From NCBI GenBank assembly GCA_024760545.1, contig CP060501.1, forward strand, positions 806,001 through 870,000: a stretch of 64,000 bases of DNA. The letters run 5' to 3'. Origin of the DNA: Nitrospira sp. Its GTDB lineage: Bacteria; Nitrospirota; Nitrospiria; Nitrospirales; Nitrospiraceae. The notes beneath the pieces are model-generated. The model searched no databases and was not told where the DNA came from. It saw nothing but the letters and a program-made list of their open reading frames with translations. Both the position numbers and the translations under genes were made by a program. Shown here piece after piece: positions 17,401 through 26,612 of this stretch. How positions within the stretch are numbered: position 1 is the stretch's first letter; each line of letters starts with the position of its first letter.

Positions 17401-20285
17401 TGAAACGGTCTGGACGGAAGCGAGGACCATATCAACGTCGAATCGCAGTCGCTCCGCCGGGTGTGTTCCCCATGGTGGATCTATTCGAAGGACTGCCTCT
17501 CGCCTGCATCGTCCTCAACGCCGATCTCACGATTCAGACCGCCAACCGAGAGGGGCTTCGGTTGCTCGGGCCACGGTCAACTTCCCGCATCGCGAAATCA
17601 TTTCCGGCTCTGTGGTCCAGGCTCACCCGATCCGATGCCGCGACGATTACGTCACAGCTGACCGGAGCGCTCAAAGGCCGTCCCGCCTCGGCGACACAAC
17701 AACTCTTTTTGAGAGGGAGGATCGCCCCTGTTCCGGTGGAGTGGACTTGCGCCCCGGCCATGCACGACGGGATGAGTGTTCTGGTTGTCAGTCTGCGAGA
17801 CCTGTCGTATGAAGTGGAACTGGAACACGACCGTGATCGCTTGGCCGCCATTGCCGAGGAAAGCCCCTCTCCGATCATCGAGCTGGATCGGCACGCGAGC
17901 TTGTCGTATGCCAACCCGGCGATGATCTCGTTGCTCTCCCGATTCGGATACAGTCCCGAAGGGTTTCCCAATGTGGTGCCCGGTCGGCTTCCAGACATCG
18001 TGCAGCGCTGTCTCACGACTCGGCACATCCTGCACGGCGAAGAAGTCGTCCTCCCGGGTGCCAGCTTTGTATGGACCTTTTGTCCGGTTCCAATCTTTGG
18101 AGTCGTTCGAGGCTACGCCACCGACATGACGAGCGTCCGTGAGACACAGCAGGCGCTCCAACTGTCGGCCGAGGAGCTTCGCCATAGCAACCAACGCCTC
18201 GACCGGGCTCTCGATGAGGCAAAAGAATCCGCACGGGTCAAAACGGCGTTCCTCGCAACGGTCAGCCACGAACTGCGAACCCCCATGAACGGCGTCATCG
18301 GAATGACGAGTCTGTTGATGGAAACAAACTTGACGCCTGAACAGCAATCCTACGCGGAAACCATCCGGCTGTGCGGTGAGGCGCTGCTTGAGTTGATCAA
18401 CGATGTGCTGGAATGCAGCAAGATCGAGGCGGGTAAGCTGGAGTTGGAGTGCCTCGATTTCAACTTGCGGACGACGGTCGAGCAAGTATTGGCGCAATTT
18501 GCCGAACGGGCCGAGACGAAAGGGCTGGAACTGACCGGACTCGTGCACGCGGCGGTTCCGACCGGGCTCAAAGGCGACCCAGGACGGCTGCGCCAGATAC
18601 TGACCAACCTTGTGGCCAACGCCGTGAAGTTTACCGACAAAGGCGAAGTGACCCTGCAGGCTTACCTCGAGGAAGACCTCACCGATGCTGCCGTCATCCG
18701 TTTTGAAGTCACGGATAGCGGTATCGGCATCAGTCCGGATACACAAGCCAAGCTGTTCCGCCCATTTGTCCAAGCAGACAGCTCGACGACGAGGAAGTAC
18801 GGCGGGACCGGCCTCGGCCTTTCGATTTCCAAGCAACTCGTGGAATTGATGGGAGGACAAATCGGAGTCCGTAGCGTTGCAGGACAGGGAAGCACCTTCT
18901 GGTGCACCGCGCGCCTCTCGAAACAAGCCGGCTCTCCGCATGCTATTCTGCCGACCGGAGATCTTGCCGGAAAGCGAGTCTTGATCGTCGATGACAACGA
19001 ATCGAATCGTTTGATTCTGCACCATTTGGTCTCAGGTTGGGGCATGATTGACGACCTTGCGGAAGACGCCGAAGCAGGCTTGCAACGGATCACGCAGTCA
19101 ACGCAGCGAGGAGAGCCCTACGATCTCGCCATCTTGGATGTGGTCATGCCGGGAAAAGACGGGTTGCAGCTCGCGCGAGAACTGCAATATCACCCTGAAG
19201 GTTCAGGAATACGCCTTGTGGTCATGACCTCAATACTGCAACGGGGCCACGCAGAACAGGCTCGCCAGGCCGGTGCGATGGGCTACCTGCCGAAGCCGGT
19301 CCGCCATGACGAACTGCGCGACTGTCTAAAAACCGTGCTCGGCATACCCGAGAGCCAAGAACAGAGAGACACCCAGACCCTGGCAGTCGTCCCGCAACTC
19401 ATTACGAGGCATACGGTCGCGGAAAATGTCCAGCATCGGCGTGTGCTGGTGGTGGAAGACAATCTCGTGAACCAGAAACTCGCGGTGCGCATGGTGGAGA
19501 AACTTGGATACCAGCCGGACGTCGTCGACAATGGCCAAGAGGCTTTGGTAGCGCTGGCAAAGGGAGACTATGCCGCCATCCTGATGGATTGTCAGATGCC
19601 GATTCTGGATGGATTTGAAACAACCCGAAGCATTCGAGAACGTGAACAGTCGGTCAAGGCTCCTCACACGCTCGATGAGGGCGTCGCTCGTTCAACCGCT
19701 ACGCCGTATGCGATCCCGCATATTCCGATCATCGCGGTGACGGCAAATGCAATGCAAGGGGATCGCGAGCGCTGCTTGGCGGCCGGGATGGACGATTATC
19801 TCTCCAAACCGATCAAATTGAACGAACTGCGGGCTGCTCTTTCACGTTGGATCCCCACATCGTCCGATATGAGTGTCTGTCTATCGGAGGAGCCCCGTTC
19901 TCCCACGAACGACCCCGTACGAGGCATTTTTGATCCCGCGAAGATGTACCAGAATATCGGGCGCGACAACGAATTGTTCGCTCAACTCGTCTGCCTGTTT
20001 CTCGATCGCCACCAAACGATGCTGGCCGACATCAGAACGGCGCTGACCAATGCCGACTCGACCGCCGTTGAGCGGGCGGCGCATTCCTTCAAGGGAACAG
20101 CGGGAAATCTATGCGCCTCCGAGGTGGGACTCACCGCCGGCCGCCTCGAAGCAGTCGGGCGTCTGAATACACTTCATGATGCGCCACCAGTCTACGCGCA
20201 ACTTGAGCTCGAAGTCGCTCGGCTCGTCCGTGTGCTTGAATCCTACCGGCAGGGATACCAGCCTCTCCCCCGAGCAGCCGCGTAA
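17400..20285 (+). CDS. Hybrid histidine kinase: PAS-HisKA-HATPase-REC-REC-HPt
   Basis: A 961-residue soluble-looking protein (no clear membrane segment). PAS-like regions span about 25-135 and 145-245; HisKA has phospho-acceptor H290 in VSHELRTPMNGVIGM; the HATPase has NLVANAVKF, DSGIGI and GGTGLGLSI; two receiver domains follow (VLIVDDNESN with LDVVMPGKDG, and VLVVEDNLVNQ with MDCQMPILDG); the C-terminal HPt has AHSFKGTAGNL. Both receivers keep aspartate and lysine. The layout is the BarA/GacS-type tripartite relay but without the periplasmic sensor. ATG at 17400 overlaps the HD-GYP stop by one base. Its signal is unknown; its PAS domains point to an internal cue. Confidence 0.9.
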   Translation: MKRSGRKRGPYQRRIAVAPPGVFPMVDLFEGLPLACIVLNADLTIQTANREGLRLLGPRSTSRIAKSFPALWSRLTRSDAATITSQLTGALKGRPASATQQLFLRGRIAPVPVEWTCAPAMHDGMSVLVVSLRDLSYEVELEHDRDRLAAIAEESPSPIIELDRHASLSYANPAMISLLSRFGYSPEGFPNVVPGRLPDIVQRCLTTRHILHGEEVVLPGASFVWTFCPVPIFGVVRGYATDMTSVRETQQALQLSAEELRHSNQRLDRALDEAKESARVKTAFLATVSHELRTPMNGVIGMTSLLMETNLTPEQQSYAETIRLCGEALLELINDVLECSKIEAGKLELECLDFNLRTTVEQVLAQFAERAETKGLELTGLVHAAVPTGLKGDPGRLRQILTNLVANAVKFTDKGEVTLQAYLEEDLTDAAVIRFEVTDSGIGISPDTQAKLFRPFVQADSSTTRKYGGTGLGLSISKQLVELMGGQIGVRSVAGQGSTFWCTARLSKQAGSPHAILPTGDLAGKRVLIVDDNESNRLILHHLVSGWGMIDDLAEDAEAGLQRITQSTQRGEPYDLAILDVVMPGKDGLQLARELQYHPEGSGIRLVVMTSILQRGHAEQARQAGAMGYLPKPVRHDELRDCLKTVLGIPESQEQRDTQTLAVVPQLITRHTVAENVQHRRVLVVEDNLVNQKLAVRMVEKLGYQPDVVDNGQEALVALAKGDYAAILMDCQMPILDGFETTRSIREREQSVKAPHTLDEGVARSTATPYAIPHIPIIAVTANAMQGDRERCLAAGMDDYLSKPIKLNELRAALSRWIPTSSDMSVCLSEEPRSPTNDPVRGIFDPAKMYQNIGRDNELFAQLVCLFLDRHQTMLADIRTALTNADSTAVERAAHSFKGTAGNLCASEVGLTAGRLEAVGRLNTLHDAPPVYAQLELEVARLVRVLESYRQGYQPLPRAAA

Positions 20286-20335
20286 GTTAACCGCCCTTCC
20301 CGACCATACATTACCTTCTCTGGCTCATCGCCAAC

Positions 20336-21622
20336 TCAATTATCTGCGCTGGTCGGATCGGAAGCAGGTGGATTCAGCGCGCGTAATTCCAACCCTTCTA
20401 TTTCCTGAATCGTCTTTCCCGCAATCCCCTGCAGGTCTCCATACATCCCGGCCGTGGCCTGCATGACGCGATCAATCTGCTCTTCTCGTTTGGCCCATTG
20501 TTTGATGATCGCCTTCCTCTCCTTATCGAGATCCTCCTGCATGGTGGAGAAGGCTTCGACGATCGCTTCAACCCGATGCCGGAAACGGGGTCCCGTTAGA
20601 TACTGATAGATCATCTCGGTCTTGGTCTGCTGCCCTTCCGATGCTTGGCGCGCTGAGGCGACTTCGATCAGGGTATGACGGAGGGTGTACGCCAGCGGAA
20701 GCACGGTCTTTGGATGTGTCACCCATACATTCTCGACCACTCCGAATGTTTCTACCTCTTTAGGAAGCGAGTGACTCACGATGACCGCGATCTCCGCTTT
20801 GGCAGCCCGTTGATCTTCTCGTAGCTTGGCAAGCCAGCCGTCACTCCAATTCTTGGTCCGTTTCGATTCCCAGATGATCGTGCCGCACGGCTGCCCGCTC
20901 GATCCCACGACACGCTGAAGCGCGTCCCCACCGTATTCACCTTTGGGTACGGGCTCAATCGTATCCCGAGGGAACTTGGCCCGGAGCAACGCTTCCAACT
21001 CCAATTCCTGCACCTCGCCCTGAAGCTGCTGCGAGCCCTGTTCGGCCTTTCGTTTGAGATCCTCAATCTGCTTTTGCATCGAAGCGATCGTTTGCTCTGC
21101 CTCCATCACCTTGAGCTTGAGACTTTCCTCCGCTTCTTTCTTGGCCTGCTCTCTCGTCACGGCGAGTCCTTCCTGGACTCGCGTTTCGATTGTCAGTTCC
21201 AGTTCACGTTTAGCATCGTCCAGCTCTCGCTGTTTCCTGATCAGGTCGGCCTGTACCTTCTGCGCCTCAGCCAGTTTCGTGTCGCGCTGCCTCAGAATGT
21301 CATTCAGCTCAGCAACTTCTTTGGCCTTCTGGTCGAGGTCGTTTTGTAAAGCGAGCTTGGCCTTCTTCCCTTCTTCAACCGCAATCTTGCCTCGCTCAAG
21401 CTTGAGTTTCTCAGCCACCTGTTCATCGAGTGCCTGCTGCGCCTTGGATAGGGCTTCTTCCCGCTCCCGTAGGACGGTATCGCGTTTTTCCACATCGGCA
21501 TCCTTCTGAGCAAGGCGCTTTTCGTAATCGCGGCGTGTGGATTCGATCAGCGGAGCAGCAAGGGACTCAGTCAGCTTGATTTCCGTTTTACAGGAGGGGC
21601 AGATGATGGTTGGCTCGCTCAT
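20336..21622 (-). CDS. DUF2130 family coiled-coil protein
   Basis: A 428-residue protein matching DUF2130 (COG4487). It starts with a CPSCKTEIKL zinc-ribbon-like knuckle at residues 9-12, has a long coiled coil at about 25-215 rich in E, K, A and Q, and ends with the DUF2130 domain (KFPRDTIEPVPKGEYGGDALQRV, CGTIIWESKRTKNWSDGWLAKLREDQRAAKAEIAVIVS), which resembles a PD-(D/E)xK nuclease core (E...K in WESKRTKNW). No experimentally known role that I can name. It is convergent with the hybrid kinase and separated from fliW by 304 bases, so it is probably its own unit and not part of the flagellar system. Confidence 0.85.
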   Translation of the reverse strand: MSEPTIICPSCKTEIKLTESLAAPLIESTRRDYEKRLAQKDADVEKRDTVLREREEALSKAQQALDEQVAEKLKLERGKIAVEEGKKAKLALQNDLDQKAKEVAELNDILRQRDTKLAEAQKVQADLIRKQRELDDAKRELELTIETRVQEGLAVTREQAKKEAEESLKLKVMEAEQTIASMQKQIEDLKRKAEQGSQQLQGEVQELELEALLRAKFPRDTIEPVPKGEYGGDALQRVVGSSGQPCGTIIWESKRTKNWSDGWLAKLREDQRAAKAEIAVIVSHSLPKEVETFGVVENVWVTHPKTVLPLAYTLRHTLIEVASARQASEGQQTKTEMIYQYLTGPRFRHRVEAIVEAFSTMQEDLDKERKAIIKQWAKREEQIDRVMQATAGMYGDLQGIAGKTIQEIEGLELRALNPPASDPTSADN

Positions 21623-21926
21623 ACTGAATTCGCCCTCAGTGTATCCTCAATCGACCAACTGCCGCAGTGGTCAGGTGAATTCTTATTCGACGTGCGTGTT
21701 GTGGGAGCAAGTTCCCACACCCTTGCCTACCTTTAAGGCCGGCGAATTGACCTAAAACTGGCGAAAAGGCTTACCGGTTTTTGCTGGAGAAAGCAATCGG
21801 CTCTGAGACGGGCAAATCAAGTGGAGGGGAAACCCTCGGTGTCAGGAGATCGGAAACTGCCATGATCACGGGGAGAAACGCTTTGGCTGGCAGCGTGTCA
21901 GAAGAGTCAGAGTGGGTGCTTATTCG
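21623..21926. other. Intergenic region with several hairpins and GGA motifs
   Basis: No coding frame is convincing. Three hairpins are visible: TGTGGGA/TCCCACA (21700-21719), TTGCT/AGCAA with loop GGAGAA (21781-21796), and GAGGG/CCCTC with GAAA loop (21824-21837). The plus strand has seven GGA triplets between 21700 and 21875. It may hold the fliW terminator, the DUF2130 promoter, or a small RNA. Confidence 0.4.
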
Positions 21927-22415
21927 CTAGACCCGACATTCGGCGGCAACGCCGGCCTGCGTCGTTTCCGGTGTCGGACGCTCGGAGATCGGAAACAACG
22001 GGTGTCTGGTGGGATATTCCTCTGAAAGAACCAGCTGCTTCCCGAGTTTGGTCTTCTGGCTCATGACGAGCGGGCCTCGCAGATTGGCCGTGATCCGACC
22101 CGGATCGTCCGACGGAATCGTTAGGACTACAACCAGCGCAAGGTCCTCGCCTTCTTCACCTTTGATTTCGGCCAAGGCATCGACAGGAACATCCACGTGA
22201 TAGTCGGAATAGAACGTGGTTGGATCCAGGATAACAAAAGCCAGCCCCGGTTCTTCAACCGACTGAAGCCACCGGAACGGGGCTTCGGTATCATGATCCA
22301 ACATCACGTACCGTTGTTGGTCAGGGAAACCAAGGAGCCCGGAAGGAAAGCGTATGACGCTTTCGTCAGGAACCTCGAACGATCCAAAGCGGGTCGATGT
22401 GCACTTCACAGGCAT
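21927..22415 (-). CDS. fliW: FliW, CsrA antagonist and flagellar assembly factor
   Basis: A 162-residue FliW (FGSFEVPDESVIRFPSGLLGFPDQQRYVMLDH, SVEEPGLAFVILDP, NLRGPLVMSQKTKLGKQLVLSEEYPTRHPL). FliW binds CsrA allosterically and is itself bound by flagellin, so flagellin translation is matched to export. It lies four bases after csrA and is almost surely co-translated with it. Length is slightly above the usual 130-150 because of a C-terminal tail after residue 145. No flagellin gene is in the window, so its partner protein lies elsewhere. Confidence 0.95.
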   Translation of the reverse strand: MPVKCTSTRFGSFEVPDESVIRFPSGLLGFPDQQRYVMLDHDTEAPFRWLQSVEEPGLAFVILDPTTFYSDYHVDVPVDALAEIKGEEGEDLALVVVLTIPSDDPGRITANLRGPLVMSQKTKLGKQLVLSEEYPTRHPLFPISERPTPETTQAGVAAECRV

Positions 22416-22419
22416 ATCC

Positions 22420-22665
22420 TCACGAGGCGATTCGGCGTTTTGCAGGAATCAATCGGCGAAACGCGTCGAGCGGCACGGCTTGAGTCTTTGCCGCCAATCG
22501 ATTTTCGTCTTGAATCCTTGCATAGACTTCTTCCCGATGAACCGCAACCTCCCGCGGCGCTTCGATGCCGAGACGGACTTGTCCGCTTTTCAAACCAAGC
22601 ACGACCACGCGGATATCGGGACCGATCGTGACACTTTCTCCACACCGTCGTGTGAGTACCAGCAT
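22420..22665 (-). CDS. csrA: CsrA, carbon storage/translation regulator
   Basis: An 81-residue CsrA beginning [48 protein letters not shown], with the RNA-binding L4 and R44-region residues present. It binds ANGGA sites near ribosome-binding sites, typically on the flagellin message, and is sequestered by FliW. Its own ribosome site (CATGGAAGGCTGGT before the ATG) contains an ATGGA core, so self-control is plausible. It has its own sigma-28-like promoter at 22703-22730 and is separated from flgL by 140 bases. Confidence 0.96.
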   Translation of the reverse strand: MLVLTRRCGESVTIGPDIRVVVLGLKSGQVRLGIEAPREVAVHREEVYARIQDENRLAAKTQAVPLDAFRRLIPAKRRIAS

Positions 22666-22702
22666 ACCAGCCTTCCATGGCGCGAGATACGAGTCCTCAC
22701 CC

Positions 22703-22730
22703 TTATCGGCCTACCGGGACGGAAACTTGA
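22703..22730 (-). promoter_or_regulatory. Sigma-28 (FliA)-like promoter for csrA-fliW
   Basis: Minus strand: -35 TCAAGTTT, 12-base spacer, -10 GCCGATAA (perfect). The start would be near 22695, about 30 bases before the csrA ATG. It lies in the 140-base gap between flgL and csrA, so csrA-fliW can be transcribed apart from flgMNKL. Confidence 0.75.
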
Positions 22731-22805
22731 TGTCGCAAAGAGCAGACTCAATATATTGAAATGACTTCCAGAACGTCGTCGGCATCATGCCTGTCCGTTC
22801 CCTGC

Positions 22806-24569
22806 TCACAGATAATTCAACAACGAGTTTTCAAATACCTTCGTCAATGTCCTGCTCGCCGCTTCGATCGCAAACTGTTGCAGAGTCAAGTCTGAGATGG
22901 CTTTGGCCAGATCGACATCCTCGGTTTGCGAGAGCGATTGGAGGAAGAACCCTTTGGTGTCTTCAAGCTGCGCGGCGCTTGTGGTCAGACGATTGGATGT
23001 TGCGCCTACTTCTCCCTGAACCGCTGCCATCTGCGACACCCCGCGATTCAGGTCGCCCAGGGCCTCGGTGATGCCCTGCCCGTCATTGCCGCGCAATGCG
23101 CTGATCAGCTGTTTGACCCCCGCGAATATATCCACCCCACCCGAAGTGAAAGCCCGATCGCCGGCAACGTTGGTCGGCACAGTCTGGCCGGTTCCGATTT
23201 CGATGGCATGGCTTCCTGCGTCTCCTTGGTACTGTAAGCCCGAGACGATGGAGAACAGATCGCCGTTTGCCGGCGCCCCTGTCCCGTTGCTGAGCGTCAC
23301 CCGGATGCCGTCGAAGCTGATCTCGCTTCCTGAGGCATACGTCTGGTTGGTAAGGATGTTCCTCGGCGACACATTGAAGGAGAAGGTATCGCCGGTTTGA
23401 GGCCCTCCTTGCTGGCCGTTTGCCAGCACGACACGCAATCCGGCGAATGAAATCGACTCGCCCGACACATACGTGTTGCCGGACGACAGAGTGGTGCTGG
23501 TCGTCTGGTCGATCACCGAGTACTGTGTCGAGGACGTAAACTGAATTTGATAGTCGTGCAATGTGAGGCCCGGCGCATTCACCATTCCGGCGTTCTGCAC
23601 AGCGGCGCCACCGGTGTTGGATGAGCCGCGCGTTGCGGTCACGGGAGCCGTCACGTTCAGCACATCGTAGGTCGTCGCTGACGTGAACCGGATCAGATAA
23701 TCGTCCAGGGTGGCGGCGTTTTCATCCACCACTCGCCCGTGTCCGGCCACAGCCCCGCCTGTGTTGCCGGCGGCAGATGCGACGGTGGCGGTGAGTGCGA
23801 ACGGCGTACCTCCGGTTGTCTCGCTGCCACCCGTGAGTCCAAGTGTGGTTCGGGCCGAGCCTCCGGTTACACGCACCGCGGACTGCGAACCGTTCGAATC
23901 GGATGCGATGACGAGATGATCGCCGTCAAACGTGACGGTCACGCTCTTCCCGGCATTGGCCAGAGCCGTATCGGCGTTGATGCGGCTTTGCAGGCGTGCC
24001 GCAAGTTGGGTTCCGGACAAAGATTCCGTCCCGGATGTCAGATCGATCGTGCCCGACGTGGCCCCGTCCACCGTCACGCTGAGAGCATCGTTGGTGCCGT
24101 TTGTCAGCGTCACGGGTGTCGTCAAGGCAAGTCCGGTTACCCGTCCATGCGTGCTGGTGCCGGTGAAGATCGGCTGGTCGTTCAGCACGGTATTGGCCGA
24201 CTGTTGGAGTTGCGCGAATAATTGTCGCACTTCTTTAGCGCCGATGGTCCGCTCCACCGCACCGTTCGAATCGTTGCGAAACTGTACCGCGAGCTGCTGC
24301 ACACGGGACAGCGAGTTCATCGCTTGACTGAGGGCGTTGTCTGAAAGATCCAGCCTGGTCTGCCCAAATTGGATATTTCGTCCCCGTTGCTCGATCACGG
24401 CAAGCGAGGCCTTGTCCAACGCGATGTGATTGAACGCGCTGGGATCATCGGACGGTTGTCGCACCTGCTTACCGGTCGACACCTGCTGCTGCAGTTCCAG
24501 CATTCTCGCGCGTGAGCGGGTCAGATTATTTGTGAGCACGCCGAAGGTCTGTAGCTCTGTCACCCGCAT
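22806..24569 (-). CDS. flgL: FlgL, hook-filament junction protein, with long insert
   Basis: 587 residues, about twice the size of enteric FlgL. The D0/D1 parts are clear: N-terminal RVTELQTFGVLTNNLTRSRARMLELQQQVSTGKQVRQPSDDP and C-terminal VDLAKAISDLTLQQFAIEAASRTLTKVFENSLLNYL. Between about 150 and 450 is an S/T/G-rich insert with a Flagellin_IN-like unit (VTVDGATSGTIDL ... VTGGSARTTLGLTG) and repeated LHDYQIQFTSSTQYSVIDQTT and ISFAGLRVVLANG units. The ATG at 24569 has GAGGATTC upstream. It follows flgK by 13 bases. FlgL joins FlgK to the filament and is exported by the type III system. Confidence 0.92.
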   Translation of the reverse strand: MRVTELQTFGVLTNNLTRSRARMLELQQQVSTGKQVRQPSDDPSAFNHIALDKASLAVIEQRGRNIQFGQTRLDLSDNALSQAMNSLSRVQQLAVQFRNDSNGAVERTIGAKEVRQLFAQLQQSANTVLNDQPIFTGTSTHGRVTGLALTTPVTLTNGTNDALSVTVDGATSGTIDLTSGTESLSGTQLAARLQSRINADTALANAGKSVTVTFDGDHLVIASDSNGSQSAVRVTGGSARTTLGLTGGSETTGGTPFALTATVASAAGNTGGAVAGHGRVVDENAATLDDYLIRFTSATTYDVLNVTAPVTATRGSSNTGGAAVQNAGMVNAPGLTLHDYQIQFTSSTQYSVIDQTTSTTLSSGNTYVSGESISFAGLRVVLANGQQGGPQTGDTFSFNVSPRNILTNQTYASGSEISFDGIRVTLSNGTGAPANGDLFSIVSGLQYQGDAGSHAIEIGTGQTVPTNVAGDRAFTSGGVDIFAGVKQLISALRGNDGQGITEALGDLNRGVSQMAAVQGEVGATSNRLTTSAAQLEDTKGFFLQSLSQTEDVDLAKAISDLTLQQFAIEAASRTLTKVFENSLLNYL

Positions 24570-24582
24570 AGAATCCTCGATG

Positions 24583-26610
24583 CTAGGGTTTGATCGCCAA
24601 CAGCGTTTGGAACATCTCATCGGTGAGACGCACAAGGCGCGACGCGGCTTCGAATCCTCGTTGGAACTTGATGAGGTTCACCAATTCTTCGTCGAGGGAC
24701 ACGCCGGATACCTGCGCCCGCAAGGTCTCAATCTGATCCTTCAGAATCTCTTTCGCTTGCAGGTCACGGTCGGCCGTCTGCGCGGCAACACCCAGCTCCG
24801 CCGCGACGGTCCGATAGGCGTCGTTCAACGTGCCGTCATCCAGACTCGCGAATCGTCGCTGCTGAAGGGCGACCAGCGAAAGGAGATTGGTATTGTTTCC
24901 TGGAATTCCGGTTCGCGTGGATGAAGCCGCGACGGACGAGGGATTCGTGAGCGCAACCGTCAGATCACGCGCCGCGTGATTGTACGAATCGACTTCGAAG
25001 ACGTCTCCGGCCGCCGCCGCGCCGGTCAACGTCACACTCAGACCATCGAACGTAAGGGTCGTCGGGCTCGCGTATGTGCCCGAGGCGGCCGTACTGGTGC
25101 CGGCAATCAACCCAAGCGAGGTTCGAGCCGTGCCGCCGGTCACGTTGACGGCCGACGAGGCTGTCGTACTGTTCGACGTGATGACCAGGCGATTGGTGGT
25201 GGTGTCATAGGTGACCGCTACGGTTTTCCCGGCTGCCTGCAGCGTGGCATCTCCATTGATCTTGCTCTGAACTTCCTGCGCGAGGGCCGCACCGGAGGTA
25301 TACGATAGACCCGGACTCGCGGCGCCTGCCAACGTGATCGTCCCGGATGCCACACCATCAACAGACACCGCGAGTGTATCGTTCGTCCCGGTCACGATGG
25401 ACAGCGGACTGTTCGCAGAAGGCGCCGTGATCGCCGTGCCGGTATGGTTGCCGCGAATCGTGGCCCCGGTGGTGGCATCCACGATGGAATAGGCGGTCGC
25501 CGAGGAGAAGCGGATCTCGTAGTCATGAAACGTCAGTAGCTCGTTTGCGGTGACTGCACCGCCGTTGATCGCCGCGGCTCCCTGATTGGCCGTCATAGCC
25601 CGCGAGGTCACCGTCGCGGGACCGAAAAAATCTTGTCCCGTCGATCCGTCGAGTCCATACCCTTGTCGATGGATGACGTTCACGGCGTTCGCCAACGTCG
25701 CTGCCATCCGGTCGAACGAGGTTTCCAAGCCTCGAACCGTGGTGTCGCGAACATCCAACAGGCTACGCAGGCGGCCGTTCGAAATCAGTGCGTCGATGCT
25801 CAAGGGGCGTGTGCCGCCGGTGGAATAGCCGACCGAGAACAGCCCGTCGTTGTCTGGATCCTCGACAGCCGTCAATTCCCGAATCGAGCCGTTCTCCACC
25901 AAAACCTGTCCCCGCGCAGCGAAGACCGTCAGCGCCCCGGTTCCTGACTCCACGGTTGTAATATCGATGCGCGTCGCCAGCTCGTTCAACGCTAATTCAC
26001 GCTGATCCCGTAGATCGTTGGCATTCTGACCCGACACCTCTGCCCTGACGATCTGACTGTTCAGCTCGGCGATTTGCTTCGACAGGCTGTTGACCTCTCC
26101 GACCGTCTGCTTGACTTGGAAATTCAGTGATTGTCGCGACGTGACCAGGTCGGTGGAGACCTGATTGATACTCGACGCCAACTGTTTCGCGTTCGCCAAT
26201 ACGACAGAGCGGGCCGCCAGCTCACCCGGATTGGTAGACACATCTTGCAGGCCGCTGAAAAAATCATTCATTCGCGCGGCGATACCTTGATTGTTGCTGT
26301 CTCCGAACAAGTTCTGCAGGCGGAACAACTCGTCTTTCGACGAGGTCAGGCGTCCAAGATCCTGCTGGGAGGTGGTGAGTTGCCGGTTGATGAATTGATC
26401 CGTGTACCGCCTGATGGACGTGGCCATCACGCCGGTCCCCGCCATGCCGGGCTGTCCGTCCAGCGGAGGCCGCTCGGTGAGCACCGCTTCCTGTCGGGAA
26501 TATCCCGGAGTATTCACGTTGGCGACGTTATGTCCGGTGACGGCGAGGGCTTGTTGCGAGGTGGTCAGTGCGCTTCGCGCGATGTCGAAGAGCGACGATA
26601 GGCCGATCAT
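24583..26610 (-). CDS. flgK: FlgK, hook-associated protein 1
   Basis: 675 residues. N-terminal MIGLSSLFDIARSALTTSQQALAVTGHNVANVNTPGYSRQ and C-terminal VSLDEELVNLIKFQRGFEAASRLVRLTDEMFQTLLAIKP are the D0 helices of FlgK; the latter is the family's export and polymerisation signature. An insert at about 350-550 resembles the one in FlgL (LTFHDYEIRFSSATAYSIVD, VSVDGVASGTITL, VNVTGGTARTSLGL). It caps the hook and lies two bases after flgN, its chaperone, with flgL following. Confidence 0.95.
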   Translation of the reverse strand: MIGLSSLFDIARSALTTSQQALAVTGHNVANVNTPGYSRQEAVLTERPPLDGQPGMAGTGVMATSIRRYTDQFINRQLTTSQQDLGRLTSSKDELFRLQNLFGDSNNQGIAARMNDFFSGLQDVSTNPGELAARSVVLANAKQLASSINQVSTDLVTSRQSLNFQVKQTVGEVNSLSKQIAELNSQIVRAEVSGQNANDLRDQRELALNELATRIDITTVESGTGALTVFAARGQVLVENGSIRELTAVEDPDNDGLFSVGYSTGGTRPLSIDALISNGRLRSLLDVRDTTVRGLETSFDRMAATLANAVNVIHRQGYGLDGSTGQDFFGPATVTSRAMTANQGAAAINGGAVTANELLTFHDYEIRFSSATAYSIVDATTGATIRGNHTGTAITAPSANSPLSIVTGTNDTLAVSVDGVASGTITLAGAASPGLSYTSGAALAQEVQSKINGDATLQAAGKTVAVTYDTTTNRLVITSNSTTASSAVNVTGGTARTSLGLIAGTSTAASGTYASPTTLTFDGLSVTLTGAAAAGDVFEVDSYNHAARDLTVALTNPSSVAASSTRTGIPGNNTNLLSLVALQQRRFASLDDGTLNDAYRTVAAELGVAAQTADRDLQAKEILKDQIETLRAQVSGVSLDEELVNLIKFQRGFEAASRLVRLTDEMFQTLLAIKP

Positions 26611-26612
26611 GA

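Noticed and set aside
21740-21880. Possible c-di-GMP (GEMM) riboswitch before the DUF2130 gene
   Set aside because: Some loop motifs look similar but the conserved GEMM core and tetraloop-receptor arrangement are absent.
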